Source: Undaria pinnatifida | Taxonomy: Eukaryota > Sar > Phaeophyceae > Laminariales > Alariaceae | Length of the DNA stretch: 64,000 bases | Reading direction: 5' to 3' | NCBI GenBank assembly: GCA_012845835.1 | Contig: JABAKD010000007.1 | Span: 7,108,222 to 7,172,221, forward strand | The notes under the pieces: generated by a model | Databases searched by the model: none | Told to the model about the DNA's origin: nothing | What the model saw: only the letters and a program-made list of their open reading frames with translations | Program-made: the position numbers and the translations under genes | Shown: in pieces, positions 19,691 through 32,212 of the stretch | Numbering within the stretch: position 1 is the first letter of the stretch | Layout: each line of letters begins with the position of its first letter

Positions 19691-20340
19691 TCTTGAAGGA
19701 AACTAGTAATCTGCTGGATTTTTTCCAAGGCGATTTCGGCCCATACTTGTACGTGTACACGTATGGGTCAAAGGTACATTTTCTATCGTGGCGGAGGCAT
19801 ATCTTCTCGTCGTGATGATTTTTGTATGAACAGCAGTAGCCGTCCAAGAGTTGTTGGATATCGTGTCTTGTTGTATATATGCACGTGTACGTCTCAATAT
19901 CTCTGGAGTTCGACGGTAATACTCGTTCAAGCTTTATTACTTTTGACCGTTTTCGTCGGCTAACAGATATTCTTACTCTACATACTGCTGTAGACCCGGC
20001 AATTACCCCGCGAGAAAATAGTCGGGTCCCGCGTTCAGCGAAAACACCTAACTGGTCGTACTATCATTATCGCCGTGAAGGTCATCCGTATCCGATCTTC
20101 TTCGTTGTATCACGCCCCCCCGCCCCCGCCCCCCGCTATAGCACTCGTGCGTGCAGCACTCGTCTGCCGTGAGGGTCCGGCATTTACTTGCACGCTGTCC
20201 GTCTCACTCCATCGGAGCTCTCATCTCTTCGCAACCATGTGTCGATTCAGCTAACCCTATCTTCTCTCTCGCGCGCTGTAACACCCCCCTTCCCCCCCGC
20301 CGCCGATGTAATTTTTTTGTGCGTGCAGAGAGCGGCTACG

Positions 20341-20500
20341 ATGAAGGTCCAACAGTTCCGTTCGGTCGGCCTCGTGGCCCTGAGCTACTCGATGGCACTG
20401 CTCGTAGGGAGCTTTGTACCCGGCAGCGCCCAGAGAGGCTGCGTACCCAGCTTTCAGGGCGATGGCGACTGTGATGACATCAACAATTACGCTGATTGCG
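20341..20500 (+). CDS. LNR gene exon 1 (signal peptide, first half of LNR1)
   Basis: ATG start chosen because it opens a clear signal peptide (MKVQQFRSVG.., hydrophobic core, AQ cleavage) that runs directly into the first LNR. Donor TGCG|gtaagt, phase 1. A C-rich leader and GC-rich stretch precede it. Confidence 0.85.
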
Positions 20501-23500
20501 GTAAGTCGCTTGATCCCCCACGTACGTCTGTGCAGTACTACAGCAGTAGAGGACCGGGCAGCAGCAAAGGACAGGGCAGCAGCACAGCGGTATGGAGCAA
20601 AAACGCTGCCACCCTAGCAAGGGCTGCGTTTTTCTTTCTCACTCAGCAGTGGGGTGCGTTCTACACTTACTTCGACGTCACGGATCTCGAACTTCGTACG
20701 ATTTAACACCAGCCTGCTTTTTTTCCTCTTTTTTTCAAGCCCCCGTTTTTTATTTGGAGCCCAGCCATTCATTGCAGAACACCCCCACACAGTTACAGTA
20801 TTCAAAAATTCGCCTGGTAAATACCGACGCCCGACCTGGGCTTCTTTTTTGTGTTGAGGGTGCGTTACACTGACCACCTGACTTCGTTTGTTCCTCGTGT
20901 GAATTTCGACCCTGCCTTTCTTCTTACGCAGCTAGCGTGTTAGTGTCGGGGTTCTGGTGCTTTTTTTTTTTTTTGTTGATTTGGTACTTTTCGGCAAACC
21001 CCGCGTTGCCATCGTTCAGCGTTGTTTGTGCCGGTTCATCCCAAAGCCGTGGGCACTTCGAGCACGGTGCGAACAACCGGAGCGTTTTGAACTACTAAAA
21101 TCAATACTTGAAACAAACAGAATCGAAGCGGTGAGGCCGCTGTTTGTGGTACCCCGGTGTAGGCCATAAGATATTGATTTATGATAATGATACAAAGTTC
21201 GCCTACAACAGTAAGATCTGTGAACACTGCTTGTATGTGGAGATGAATGTTGTTTCTGACAATTTCGAATGTTTGAAAATCCACCGAAAAGGCCAGTTTC
21301 GTCCCGATCTCAGGCTGAAAGGTATTTCTTCTCCAGATGTTGTCTGGAGGTAAGACCGCAAATTTGCCCCTGCGCGCACACACGCACAACAGAACATCAG
21401 TAATTTTCGGAGACGCGGCAGCCCCCTGGGCCATTTGCCGAGCAGCTGCCGCTTGACCCTCGCGCACCTCGATCGCCGTGGTCTGTATAGTGTGTTGTGG
21501 CCCTGCGGCGCGTTTGTGTGTATTTCGGCTTTTCGATATCGTACAACGACACCTCTGAGGAATATTTGAACGTTGCCGTTGTATAGCTGCTGCCTCTATT
21601 GATAGACTCGTTTTTACCATACACACTGTTTTGAAATGTCACGTCGGCATCTTGATCTTTAGGCGGCGAAAGGAATGTCAGGAACATCTGTGACCTAGTA
21701 CACACTGTTTGAAAATGTTACGTCGGCATCTTGATCTTTAGGCGGCGAAAGGAATGTCAGGAACATCTGTGACCTAGTACACACTGTTTGAAAATGTTAC
21801 GTCGGCATCTTGATCTTTAGGCGGCGAAAGGAATGTCAGGAACATCTGTGACCTGGTACACACTGTTTGAAAATGTTACGTCGGCATCTCGATCTTTAGG
21901 CGGCGAAAGGAATATCACGAACATCTGTGACCTGGATTGGGGTACCATAAACAATATCCCGATATTGAAAGATTCACTCCTTCGAATTGGCCAAGCTTCC
22001 ACACCGAGGCCCGACGGGCCCGGCGACTCTTTAGTTTTTGTTGTTGCTGTTTTGGGTTCTTGACAATTTTTGAACATTTTAACTACTTATTAGTCTAGAC
22101 TAGTCTACCCCTTTAAAAATTTCGCGTGATTATGTCGGGGTTCTGTGCTTTTTTTTTTATTATGTTGAAGTATGTTGGACCTGCCTCCATTGAGGGGTAG
22201 CCACAGTTCTCTTGCGTGTTGTCCTTGGTGAAATCTTTCAAGACAAGCAACCCCCCCCCCCCCCCCCCCCCCCTCCCCCCCCCCGTACGCTCCGCCCCCC
22301 CGCTCCCCGCCCCCCACCCCCCACCGAATAGACTACGACGGCGGAGACTGCTGCGAAGAAAGCTGCATCAGCGACAACTATATTTGCGGCGGAAATGCGG
22401 GCTACGACTGCCTCGACCCAGACTACCCCGGGATGAGCTACTCCTTCTCCTTCGGGTGTGACGACATGACCATTGGAGACGGCTACTGCGACCCGGAGAA
22501 CAACTTTGCGGACTGCGGTAGGTTCACGTTTTTGACCATCGTACCAGGCGTATTTTAAAAGGGGAGCTCCAACGGCAGCTGGTAATCGAAAGTACTTGCG
22601 ACAACGCCGAACAGAGCGTTGGCAGCGTGTTCATTGTATAGAAATGAAAAGACGGCTTGAGCTGTGAGTTCTCTCAAAAACTCGACAAGTCATTTTTGCA
22701 AGCTTTCGACATTACATCGGTCGGGCGTGTTTTCAGATATTAATAGATGCATTCCTTGTGAAGGATGCATATATTTTGGTTGTATCTTCTATTCCGTACA
22801 TCGTTGCCGCAAACGAAAGACCCGCACAGTTTTGACAGCGGTGAAAATCGTCGAGAATGTGCTACAACAACATTATGTGACACGATAACGTCGAAGAAAC
22901 GAGTAGGAGCACCGTAAGCCAGCGGCAAAAACTGTCAAAGAGTCACGTGTGCTACAACACGTGCATCATGTATACGACACAACAACACCAAAAGAAACGC
23001 GTTACTGTAAGCCCTGCAACCCGCGTAACTGAACAATCCCTTCACCACGTAGCAAAGCTAACACGATTCCCTTTCAAGAGCACGTTCGGTGATCATCACC
23101 GCATTAAAACGTTTTATCCCCTTGTTAAAGCTTAACATTGATGAGAGATTTATGATCCTCAAGAGGTGCTAGAAACTGGGCTGCTGCCACGTCGCGCGCG
23201 AACATGCAATAATACGGCTGGCTAAAATTCGAATGCAGTACCTGACTGAATTCAACGCGGTCTCCATCCTTCCCACACCCAACCAAACGACCCCCCCCTC
23301 ACGTGTTACAGTACATAGTACACTGGTATCTGTTATGTTATATCTTCGGAATGACGTATCTCCAACGCTAACCAGGATAATCCGGGGGGGGCTGCTGCGT
23401 GTACAAAAGACAAACGAGCATTGCCTCTGACACATATCAAAATGGGGAAGGGGGCCTCTACACACTATGCATTGATGAGGCATTTCTGCCAAAATTAAAA

Positions 23501-26500
23501 AATAAGGACCTATGATACGTAACCTTTTTGTTATTCAAAAGGCCAACCTGAAACATGCGTGCCTCTACCCACCATCAGGTTACGACGGAGGAGACTGCTG
23601 CCCCTGCACGTGCCCCGATTGCGGTGGCCAAGAGGGGTGGACCTGCGAAGACCCCGCCGCGCCCTGCCTCGACTTCTACATCGAAGCTGGCACGGTCACC
23701 ACCGTCACTGCGGAGACTAACGGCTACGATGCCCGCCCCGGCGTGGCCAGCGGCGACTCCGGCTGCATGACTGACGGTTGCACGGCCGCCCTTACCCGGG
23801 ACGACGACATCGAAGACGAGGAGTCCAGGTGGTCGTGCAAGCACGAAATAACCTCTGACTACGCGAAGTGCTGGATCACGTTCAGGTTCGCGGAAGCTCT
23901 GGAGCTCGAGTACCTTCAGGTGGCCTTCTGGAAGGCGGACGAACGCACGCGCAGCCTGGAGGTAAGCGGATCAGATGCATGCGTTGGTAATAGATATTCA
24001 AGGTACCTCCTACAAATAGTCGCGCTTTGGTTGTGTGGTGGGTGTCTTCAAAGGTGGTGTGTATCTTCGAAGCGGCCCAACCAACCTGTTGGAGCACTTC
24101 CAACTCGCTGCAACCAGATCCGGCTCAATCAACCTAATGAGTCTATCCGTGCACATCCCAAGCCTGCCGAGTACACGTAGAACCTTCACAAAACACAGCA
24201 TCCGAGCAAAGATTACCCGAGAGTGCTCGAGGGTTAGGGTTAGGGGTTGGGTTGGTTCGGGGTGGTCGGCGTTTGGAACCACGGGCAAAACCGGCGCAAA
24301 AATAATTTTTGTCTTACTCGTAAACTGCAACTTTTTCGTGGCGGGTTACGGATCGTTAATCGAGGAACCAGGCACAATTCGTTAGGTGCACTCCTACATG
24401 ACGCAGCATACCTCAGCAAAGGAACGACAAGGCTCACTTGTACCGTAGCATGCGTGAGGTTTCTTTTCTTCGCACCTACTGTTGATGAAGACCGAGAAGA
24501 CAGTGGAAGGCAGTCGCACATGTATGTGTCTTCAGTCTGAACTCATGGCGTCTGACTGCGTAGCGTCTGCGTTCTTTCGTTGCAGAACTTCGTGAAGATA
24601 CATTCTCCGACCGTATCCTAGTGGTCTGGGATTCTTGGCGTGACCGATGTTTGTAATACCTAAATTTCTTCGTGTGTGTGACCGATGTTTGGAATCTTCA
24701 CAAGTTTTTTCAACGTACGCTAACTTTGGTTTCGCTCTCCACACTGACGCCAAACGTACATTGTCCGATTTCATTTTTTTCGTTTTGTTTTGTACCAGGT
24801 ACGTCTGTTTTTGCGATTCTTATTGTGGTCTAAAATAGCCTGTAAAACCTTTCAACCGAACGCCTTCTTGATCCCCTTCATATCTCGTTATCCTATAGCA
24901 AAATGCATATGAAAACGACAACCCCAGGGAGCTATCAATACCCTTTAGTTGCCGATCTTTTCGTCACTAGTATTTTTTTTTCATGCCTTCTGCGATATCA
25001 CACAATTTTCCGATCAAGCTCCCACGACAGAATGCTCCAAGCAGAGAATTGCGTGTGCTTTTGAGCTCCCACCAAATTTAACATCCTCGTCTTGGCGCCG
25101 TCCATTCAGGTACGGAGCAACGGCCAGCACGTGGGCACATTTGAGTCAATGGCCGACTCAGACTACACCGCCTTCGCCTTGTCTGGGGAAGAGGTGCACA
25201 CCATGACGCTGACCGCCAGCGGCCTCGATGAAGTTAGCTGGATCAGCCTCCTCGAGGTCAGTGAAGTCTACCAAGGCAATATACAGGGCCAGTAAAGGGG
25301 GAGGGGGGGGGGGGTTGGTTTTTATTAGTTCCCCATCAGTGTAGGGGTGCATTCGAGCTCTTATGCTTCACTTGAAAAAAACGTCCCATGGCCTGCGGTG
25401 GTAGCGGATTGATTGTGCTTTGGCTTTATACTGTAGCGATAGCGGCCTCCACGCCGATAGCCGAAATTAGCCTTCCAACCCCTTAAATTCCAAAACCCTT
25501 CCCTATACAAATTCCGAAAAAATTGTCGTCCAAAATGGCTTTCCAGCGGTTACACAGGCGTTCAGGAATCACGCCTGCTACGATCGGAGAATCCATTTTT
25601 GTTGATGCATCGTTTCAGGCTGATGGCTACTCCTGACCTGCAAGAGTGCGACCCTTGTCCATTAGCTCTTTTGTCTTATGGTATCGATCGTTTATGTGCA
25701 GTTCACCTTAAAATTGCTCTTTTTAAGTGTTGCATCAGAGTTTACACTGAGCGCGTTTATCTAACGGAGTTTTGCGGCGTTTATCTAACGGCGGTTTGCG
25801 GGGGACGCGTTGAGCCCAGTAAAAAAACTGAAACTCTCAAGCAAAAAAAAAGGTGCCTTCTACCGAAGCGTGCGTCGAGTTTATTGCACCGGGTCATGAC
25901 ACGGTATTTGTTGAGAGATAATTCACGTTTATACCGGCATAACGACGCCGTGTACTTCACCTCAAAAACCAATACCGCGCTCTTCTTTTAGTAACGGATG
26001 TATCCATCATCCATCGTACATTATCCATGGTCCATCATCCATCATGCATGGTCCATCATCCATCAGCGTATCGTCCATCGTCCATCATCCATCATCCATT
26101 ATCTATCATCGTTTGAACCTAGGCGATCCTGTAGACGGGGTTAACCATATACTTTTTCTGGTGTTTTTGAGCCGCTTGTATGAACGCGAAACATAAAAAT
26201 AGTAAAAAGCGTACGAAACGCAGAGCGGGTGACTCCTGGCCGATCGATGGAATAGGCGCCCACAAGATATAAAAAAACTAGGTTCAACACTATCGTGGCC
26301 TTGATGTGTCCCCCAACCCGGAACTCATATCCCCCAACCCGGAACCCATGTTCTGCAACAGGCCTTTGCCCACCTCTAGTGAAAGGGTAACCGCCCGCGT
26401 ACCACGAGCAAGAGATGCCGAGCCAGTCGACGCCCACTGGGGAGTCGATGCTACATGTTGAAAGTGTTTGAAAAGTAATGAAAGTCATGCTTTTCTCTAG

Positions 26501-26619
26501 TAGCAGAACCTCCCCTCTAACAACTTTGAATGCTCCTTTTGAATCTTGTCATGTGTTGTTGTTCACAGGTGCGCTTCATGCTGAACGGGAAAATCTACTT
26601 CTACGCAGACGGACGCTGA
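20341..26619 (+). CDS. Secreted LNR (Notch-repeat) protein with discoidin-like C-terminus
   Basis: Five exons, 20341-20500, 22332-22517, 23579-23961, 25110-25256 and 26569-26619, join to 308 aa plus stop. Residues 1-31 form a signal peptide ending VPGSAQ. Two Lin-12/Notch repeats follow: C..GDGDCDDINNYADC-DYDGGDCC and C..GDGYCDPENNFADC-GYDGGDCC, with the Asp/Asn calcium ligands and six cysteines each. A Cys-rich linker (CPCTCPDCGG..WTC) leads to a ~165-residue domain with WITFRFAEALELEYLQVAFW, SLEVRSNGQHVGTFES and WISLLEVRFMLNG, which reads like a discoidin/F5-8C-type jelly roll (inference). LNRs bind calcium and occur in cell-surface or secreted proteins; here no membrane anchor follows, so secretion to the wall or medium is likely. 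Introns are 1.06-1.83 kb. Confidence 0.88.
21622..21937. repeat. Four tandem copies of a 79-bp unit in LNR intron 1
   Basis: The landmark cacactgttt recurs at 21622, 21701, 21780 and 21859, exactly 79 bp apart; each unit carries cggcatcttgatctttaggcg and gaacatctgtgacct. Copies differ at few positions; the first is the most diverged. 79 is not a multiple of three and stops fall in all frames, so it is not coding. Confidence 0.93.
22332..22517 (+). CDS. LNR gene exon 2
   Basis: 62 codons, phase 1 in and out. It begins D-YDGGDCCEESC (second half of LNR1) and ends GDGYCDPENNFADC (first half of LNR2). The intron positions within both LNRs are identical, right after A-D-C. Confidence 0.85.
23579..23961 (+). 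CDS. LNR gene exon 3
   Basis: Phase 1 in, phase 0 out. It starts G-YDGGDCCPCTCPDCGGQ and holds the linker and first half of the discoidin-like part, with paired cysteines at SGDSGCMTDGC, WSCKHE and AKCWITF. Donor GGAG|gtaagc. Confidence 0.85.
25110..25256 (+). CDS. LNR gene exon 4
   Basis: 49 codons, phase 0 in and out, acceptor gtccattcag|, donor GAG|gtcagt. It reads VRSNGQHVGTFESMADSDY to LDEVSWISLLE. Confidence 0.8.
25997..26112. repeat. (CCATCAT)n-type minisatellite in LNR intron 4
   Basis: Imperfect tandem ccatcatccatc/tccatggtcc units. The sequence just after it (26135-26240) has faint likeness to the MITE at 41521-41789 (ctggtgtttttgagccgct), possibly an old relic. Confidence 0.8.
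26569..26619 (+). CDS. LNR gene exon 5 (last)
   Basis: Acceptor tgttcacag|, 16 codons VRFMLNGKIYFYADGR then TGA. Phase 0 and the parallel 'LE|VR' border with exon 4 support the join. Confidence 0.78.
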   Translation: MRFMLNGKIYFYADGR

Positions 26620-26866
26620 ATCAGCCGAACAAATTATCCGGCGATTACGCCGGCTAGCGAAACCCCCAGGAAAGAAATCTGCATGAATGATGAAGCCAAG
26701 TAATAGCGGCGGGTAGACTCAGGTTGTTGTACGCACCCCCCGTGAAATAAAAAAGTTCACCGTAGTAAAATCCGCGCACAAGACAAACGATTGCATGGCT
26801 CGCCTTTTGTATGTTCTCCATTGTTGACGACGAGTCAACGAGGAGCTAAGCGTTCTGTCGGGATTT

Positions 26867-27514
26867 TTATCCGTTCCAGCAGTGGTGTTTTGTTTTTCGT
26901 GGAGGGCTGCGATCTGCCGCTAATCCTCGAGTTCGTACTACTGCTGTTACAGATAAGCCTACATTTTTTTCCGCTGTAAACATTAGCCTAATATTACTTG
27001 GAATTAGCATGTCCCCGTACATGTGGGTGGAGTTCCTAGGGGTAAAACGGCGTCGAGGCTTGCTGTTGCCCCTTTTAGGAGTGGGATCCAGGCGTGGGGC
27101 GATGGTGCAAGCTAGGAAGGCCGGTGGTGAACGGTCGCGGGGGTTGCTGAGCGGCGACGGCATATGCTGATCGCTGGGATCCTGGGACAGTGCCATTTCT
27201 CGTAGGTCGTAAACAGGCCATCGTGTGGACCGTAGGTTTTCAAGGGCTTGGCAAGGGAATCCGACTACGTCCCGGAGTGTCGTTTGTGGGCTCACTGCAC
27301 CCTCTTCACCTTGATCGCCAGGACGGGGCATCTCGATTGCCTCGTGTCTCGCTGCCCTCACGGCCAAGGATGCCTTGTTGCATAGCCACACGTCTTCCTT
27401 GTATTGGGCGCGCGGAATCGTCTCGAGGCAGTCGTTATAACAAAACGATTGCCGGAAGAGTACAGCTTGTCCTGGTGTAAGCTCTTGCCAGCCAGAGTGT
27501 TGGTGGCGTACCAT
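26867..27514 (-). CDS. Unrecognised 215-aa open frame, doubtful
   Basis: The N-terminal ~115 residues (HSGWQELTPGQAVLFRQSF, then CLETIPRAQYKEDVWLC) look like normal protein; the rest is Pro/Arg-rich. I do not recognise a family. No splice context, no signal peptide. Adjacent minus-strand frames at 27.7-29.0 kb are frameshifted relative to each other, so this may be part of a decayed transposable element. Confidence 0.22.
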   Translation of the reverse strand: MVRHQHSGWQELTPGQAVLFRQSFCYNDCLETIPRAQYKEDVWLCNKASLAVRAARHEAIEMPRPGDQGEEGAVSPQTTLRDVVGFPCQALENLRSTRWPVYDLREMALSQDPSDQHMPSPLSNPRDRSPPAFLACTIAPRLDPTPKRGNSKPRRRFTPRNSTHMYGDMLIPSNIRLMFTAEKNVGLSVTAVVRTRGLAADRSPPRKTKHHCWNG

Positions 27515-27669
27515 AACCCCCCCCCCCCTTTCAACACAAACACCCTGTCCTAGCGTGTCGCCTTTCAGGGGCTACAAAACCATGGCAGGGTGCCTTGGGT
27601 TTTAGGACCAACTTAGTGAGCACGCTGCTGTGCTGTGCCGAGCGAGGGAGTTCTCCGGTTTTGTGTAGG

Positions 27670-28990
27670 TCATTGTGTTCTCGTGGCCTTTCTGCGGATG
27701 CCAATTGAGTAAGGAAATCCTACGGGACACGCGTCGGCGGTAGTACGTCGATCATGTACCAAGTAATGCACTGTACGAGTATCCAGTACCTGGTAAGAAG
27801 TATACCTGGAAAGCCCATAGTTAGGCCCGTGTGTGGTTCCAATTTTTTGTGTGCTGGCGCTTCTGGGGTGTGTATGCTCCTCCCTGTACCACATCTTGCA
27901 CGCCGTAAGCCTTAGCGTTGTCATAATATACGCCGTAGCCATTGCGCCAGTAGCAAAACGATTTCCTATCCTTCTGCTGCGAACCACTACGAGCGGTCGA
28001 CGTTGTTGACACCCAGCAAAGGTCAAACGAAACTTCCTAGGATCGCAACAGATTGAGTACGTACAAGTGAGCGTCGAAATTGCCGAGCTGTACGGTATGA
28101 CGGTAGTCGTGGACAGTTGGCGTAAAAGTATGATACACGAGCACTTGAATTTAGGCGACGTTGATCGCGAAGATGTTTTCGATGGCTAGCAGTAAGTTTG
28201 TGTGTCACTTTCGTTGAGGGCTCGTGTTGATATAGGTACCTTGGTACAGCAGCGGGGTCAGTACCACATCAAGTCGCCGATCTGTTACAAAGTTCGGTCT
28301 ATAGTCTAGCAGTCGGCGCGCAGTAGGAGCATGAAGTACTGCTGGGTTTTGTTGAGGCAGAACCCGCAGGTGAACGCGACAGGCCACGTACGGCTGTCCT
28401 TCGTTCACGTATTTATATTTGGCAGCAACGATCAATGAGCGTCGTGACCATTTTAAGAACGCTGTCCCATGAAAATGATGCATGGCCACGCCGGTCATCA
28501 CTAGTGTGAGGGCATTGACCCGTAGAGCGGAGTAGCGACATCTACGAGCAATCACCAAGGGATGTTGCTGCGGATCGGGGAGCAACAAGACCCGTGGGTT
28601 GCGTGTATCTATAGCGGTAGGGCGTGCATCGTGCCGAGGTGGGTTGAGAGTGGTTGCACCTCACCTCAGTTGACAATTTTATCCCTTGTTATTTCATTAA
28701 TGTATCCTTCGTCTTTTTCATCTGGGAGCACCACTTTTCATCACCATCCATTTGCTCTGGGTGATGCCTGCGAGCCCGCTCAAACGGCGGCTCGCGCCAA
28801 CCAAGGCTCTGGGCTAGCTCGTCCCACCACAATGTCGCATGCGAACGAAATTCCTGAGACACAGTTGGTTGATCGAGAACACGGCCTTGACCCGTATGTC
28901 GGATGTGCTCGATTACTCTTCCTGGGACTTGAAAGAAGTCTTTTGCCAAGAGACCCACACCGGGGCGGCGTACTCATATTTCCGGTACGT
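27670..28990 (-). pseudogene. Possible decayed transposable element, unclassified
   Basis: Successive minus-strand frames interrupted by shifts and stops: 28588-28205 (includes SLIVAAKYKYVNEGQPYVAC), 28150-27830 (includes FCYWRNGYGVYYDNAKAYG) and, at 28990-28960, KYEYAAPVWVSW, which recalls a LINE reverse-transcriptase thumb motif. None is long enough for assignment. It is offered as an element relic on the basis of frame structure only. Confidence 0.25.
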
Positions 28991-29049
28991 CCGATGCTAT
29001 GGAACTTGTCGGTTTGATGGTAAAATCTAGTGAGAATTCATTTGGCCGT

Positions 29050-31160
29050 TGTTTCGTACCTGGTACTTTTTGAGACTACAATGAAGCGAAATGCGGTACT
29101 GTCCCCCCCGCTATAACGGACCCTCCGAGGGTGCCTTCAGCGAGACCCCCTTGTCCAGGGTGGATCTGTTGTCAGCTCGCTTCACTCACCTCGTGTCGGC
29201 CATGTTGGCTGGCTAGCAGCACCCAACTAGTCCATCGGCGTCAGGTAGTGGGCTGGCTGCACATAAAACTAGAGCCGGGAACCCCCGCCAGTCCAGGCAG
29301 TTCACAGGCCTACCTATTAGCCGATCGGATAGGTAATACAGTATTAATAATAATACCGTGAGGGAAAGGGTGCATCTCCGCGAAACAAGTTTGAGACAAA
29401 ACGATTTTGTAATTCCCTGGGTTTTCAACCGAGGAACCCACGATCACTGTAATATAAAAATTTGTCGACGACTGCGTAGTCCATATATTTTTTTATCATA
29501 TCGGGTTGCGTGCCCAATTTGTATCAAAGAAAGGTCGGGTGTGAGGTATAGAGCTCCTTGTGAGAGGTGCCTCAGAAAAATTCACAGGTGCTTATACAGC
29601 GTTCCCCCAAGGCAGATGTTAACGTCGCGCTGGGCGATGTCGCTCCACAACGTGCCCGTACACTCGCCCCCCCTACAGCGAATGCCTCCCCCCGAGCCGG
29701 GCCTACGCACGTGAGACAACAACGCGAGTGCACGTCAAATATATCTTTTCGTTGAGCGATTACATGCGCGGACTAGCGATGAAGATGAGTAGCTAAATTT
29801 CTTCCCCTTAACAAAATCCCGTCCTCGGTTTCAAATATTCAATTGAAAGAAAGGGCAGACTGAAAAAAAAAAACTTGATGTATTCGATGAAGTAGTACTG
29901 TACAAACAGGCTGATTTTTTTGGCATCAACCAGCTGGATGGCAAGCTGTTGAATTCCGCCACCCGACCCCGACCAATGAGCGAAAACAACTGCTCCCTCG
30001 GAACAACGATCGCCCCCCCCTCATGAAAAAAATATTGAGCCGGGTATCGACGCACGTTCGAGATGGTGACGCCCCCTTTCACGCCTATCCTGGCCAGATC
30101 ACCTCGCCTTTACAATGCCGCCAACGGCACCTGTCGATCCAGCGTTTTAGTTCGCCTGCCGCCGGAGCCAAAGCCAACGATGGTCCTTCCTTTGGCCTCG
30201 TCAACCAAAACCCGACGAGTCATCTCTCACGACCCAGCGTTATGCCCCCGTTCCCCCCCGATAACCGAACCCCAACTACCTGCGGCCTTTCACCCATACT
30301 CGAAACCCCCTCCGCGGATGCCCTTTCCAACCCCAACCCACAGACGCTCGCGTTCATTGGCTGCCGAAGCTTATACCACCTTTCTCTTTTCGAACCCTGA
30401 TTCGCCACTAGAACCAAACGACTGATTTTTTCGATAGCCGCCCTAAATACCAGCGATTTTCTTTGGCGAACGTTTCATGGCTGCTCGACACGAGGAAGAA
30501 TGCTGTTAACAAAGAAGGTCTCTATAGATACTTTTGCCGTGCAAAGGAAGGGCTATCGTATCGAACGATCACGTCGGGGTTTCAACGGACACCGCATTTC
30601 AGGATATATATATATATATATGTATGACCGGGAGTTGGTATAAAAGACGACGATATCCCTAAAAAAAAGTTGCGGAGGCGAGATCGTACAACGAACTCAA
30701 ACCCGTTTCAATAGTGCATTTTTTGTTTTCCCTCTGTCATACGCTTCTACTCGTCACCTGATGTTTCCGTCGCCATTGAACACCAAACATGCTCCTCCCC
30801 AATCCCAACGTTCCGGGCCATATTTCTGTCCGAGAAGGCACGCCTCCGTGATCCTATTCCCGCCACCCCCGACGCCGACATTTCGGTAGGTTCACTATAT
30901 CAACCAATGGATGTGTTCCCTTCCGGTTACGGACTTTTCGAAACGAGTATCGGTCTGGGTTGGTTCGCTCCTCTTCCATGCCACCCCCCACCTCCGCCAT
31001 TCCACACTGCTTCTCTTTTTCCGAGATCGTGTTTTTCGTTTTCATGCCCTTGAGACTGCCTGGCTCGGGTCCCTTTGAGCCAATATTTGGTCCCTTCCAC
31101 CGCTTCTTCACCAGCAACGTATAACCTGAGAGCATTCCATACCACGTATCGGTCTGGCTG
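29050..31160. other. Intergenic, no gene recognised
   Basis: Includes a (TA)n run at 30604-30622 and Pro-rich plus-strand frames (30023-30425) without family likeness. Confidence 0.4.
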
Positions 31161-31498
31161 ATTTTGTCCTCTCCTCCTTCGCGTCCACCATTGACTTCCA
31201 CCCCCCCCCCTTTCGAACACTATAATACGCCCTCTCCTCACTTGTTGTACGACTTACAGGATATATATGATAAACTGATCCATTCCTTCCACAGCCGTCA
31301 GATTTGTCCCCTTAAAGGATTTACAGTTTCCGCGCACAGATTGAGTTGCCCCGCCCGCCCCCCCCCCCGGCTCCCTCTTGTTCAAACCCAGGCCTCCACG
31401 CCCTTGAAAACTCCGCTCTCCCATCACCGGTTGTACGGCTTACATAATTATTAATACACTTGATAAACTGATGCATTTCCTTCCACAGCTATCAGATT

Positions 31499-31715
31499 TT
31501 GCCCCCCTCAAAAACGGGTTGTATAGTTTCCGCACACAGACTGATTAACATCACCCTGTTGACCTGGTACAAGCTAGTTCCAAGGGCAGTCGCCGACCCT
31601 ATATACTTAATGAGGACACACCCCGTAATACGCGCGATCGGGGTATCACACACAGCTTGTAAAGATGAGTTTCGACAAAATATTCGATCTCACAGCTGGA
31701 GTGTATTTTTGTTTT
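31499..31715 (+). repeat. Dispersed repeat R1, long copy
   Basis: About 220 bp matching 60935-61158 in order: caaaaacgggtt, cagtttccgc-cacagactga, acatcaccctgttgacc, aatgaggacacac, cgcgatcgg-gtatcacac, then a ttcgatctcacagctg-like end. A related partial copy of its beginning lies at 31255-31350. It has no coding content. Confidence 0.8.
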
Positions 31716-32212
31716 TACAGTAAACCTGGAACCAGAAACCACCGCAGTAGACTAGCTTCTACTGCAGGCCTATCAGTCGGCAAAGAAAGGAAGTATTGTT
31801 GCGCTCGTGCGCGGTGCTGTACTCGCAGGTATACGCACGTGAGACGCTTGAAGCCTCGAGAGTGACTACGCTTCCCCTTGTACCCGATCCCCCAGTGTCG
31901 TGTAACTATTACAATTGGTGGGTTTTGAACAAAACTGACATTTCGAAGAAATGTGTTCTTACACGACTGGACAACCGAAAACACCGTTATACTTACCAAG
32001 ATCTACCCCGTACGCTCGGAGGGCTTTCTGGAGCAGTTTCCGTCTTTTTAGAGGGCGTCAATTTGAGTTTTGGCGCAGCCAATCAGTTTTCAGAAGTGGG
32101 GGTATTAGGATAGAGCTAGGGGCAAAAATAATGGAATGTTGATGATTATTGGATAGCTTTGGTCGTGTCCTTAGAACCGGCAAAATGGTTAAACAGGCAC
32201 TACCTGGTATAA

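Larger units (their letters stand above)
13950..20300. other. Long intergenic region, no gene recognised
   Basis: I found no exon that joins others in frame or resembles a known family. Visible content: CAC/CAA triplets (14680-14720), CTG/GCC triplets (15905-15970), GCAGTA repeats (16655-16680), a GCAGCA stretch (18950-18980), a duplicated gcgaaagctgtgacag at about 17117-17155, an R1 relic at 19612-19685 and C-rich runs. Three copies of ccttgtggttc with similar flanks occur at 18236-18710. Confidence 0.45.
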
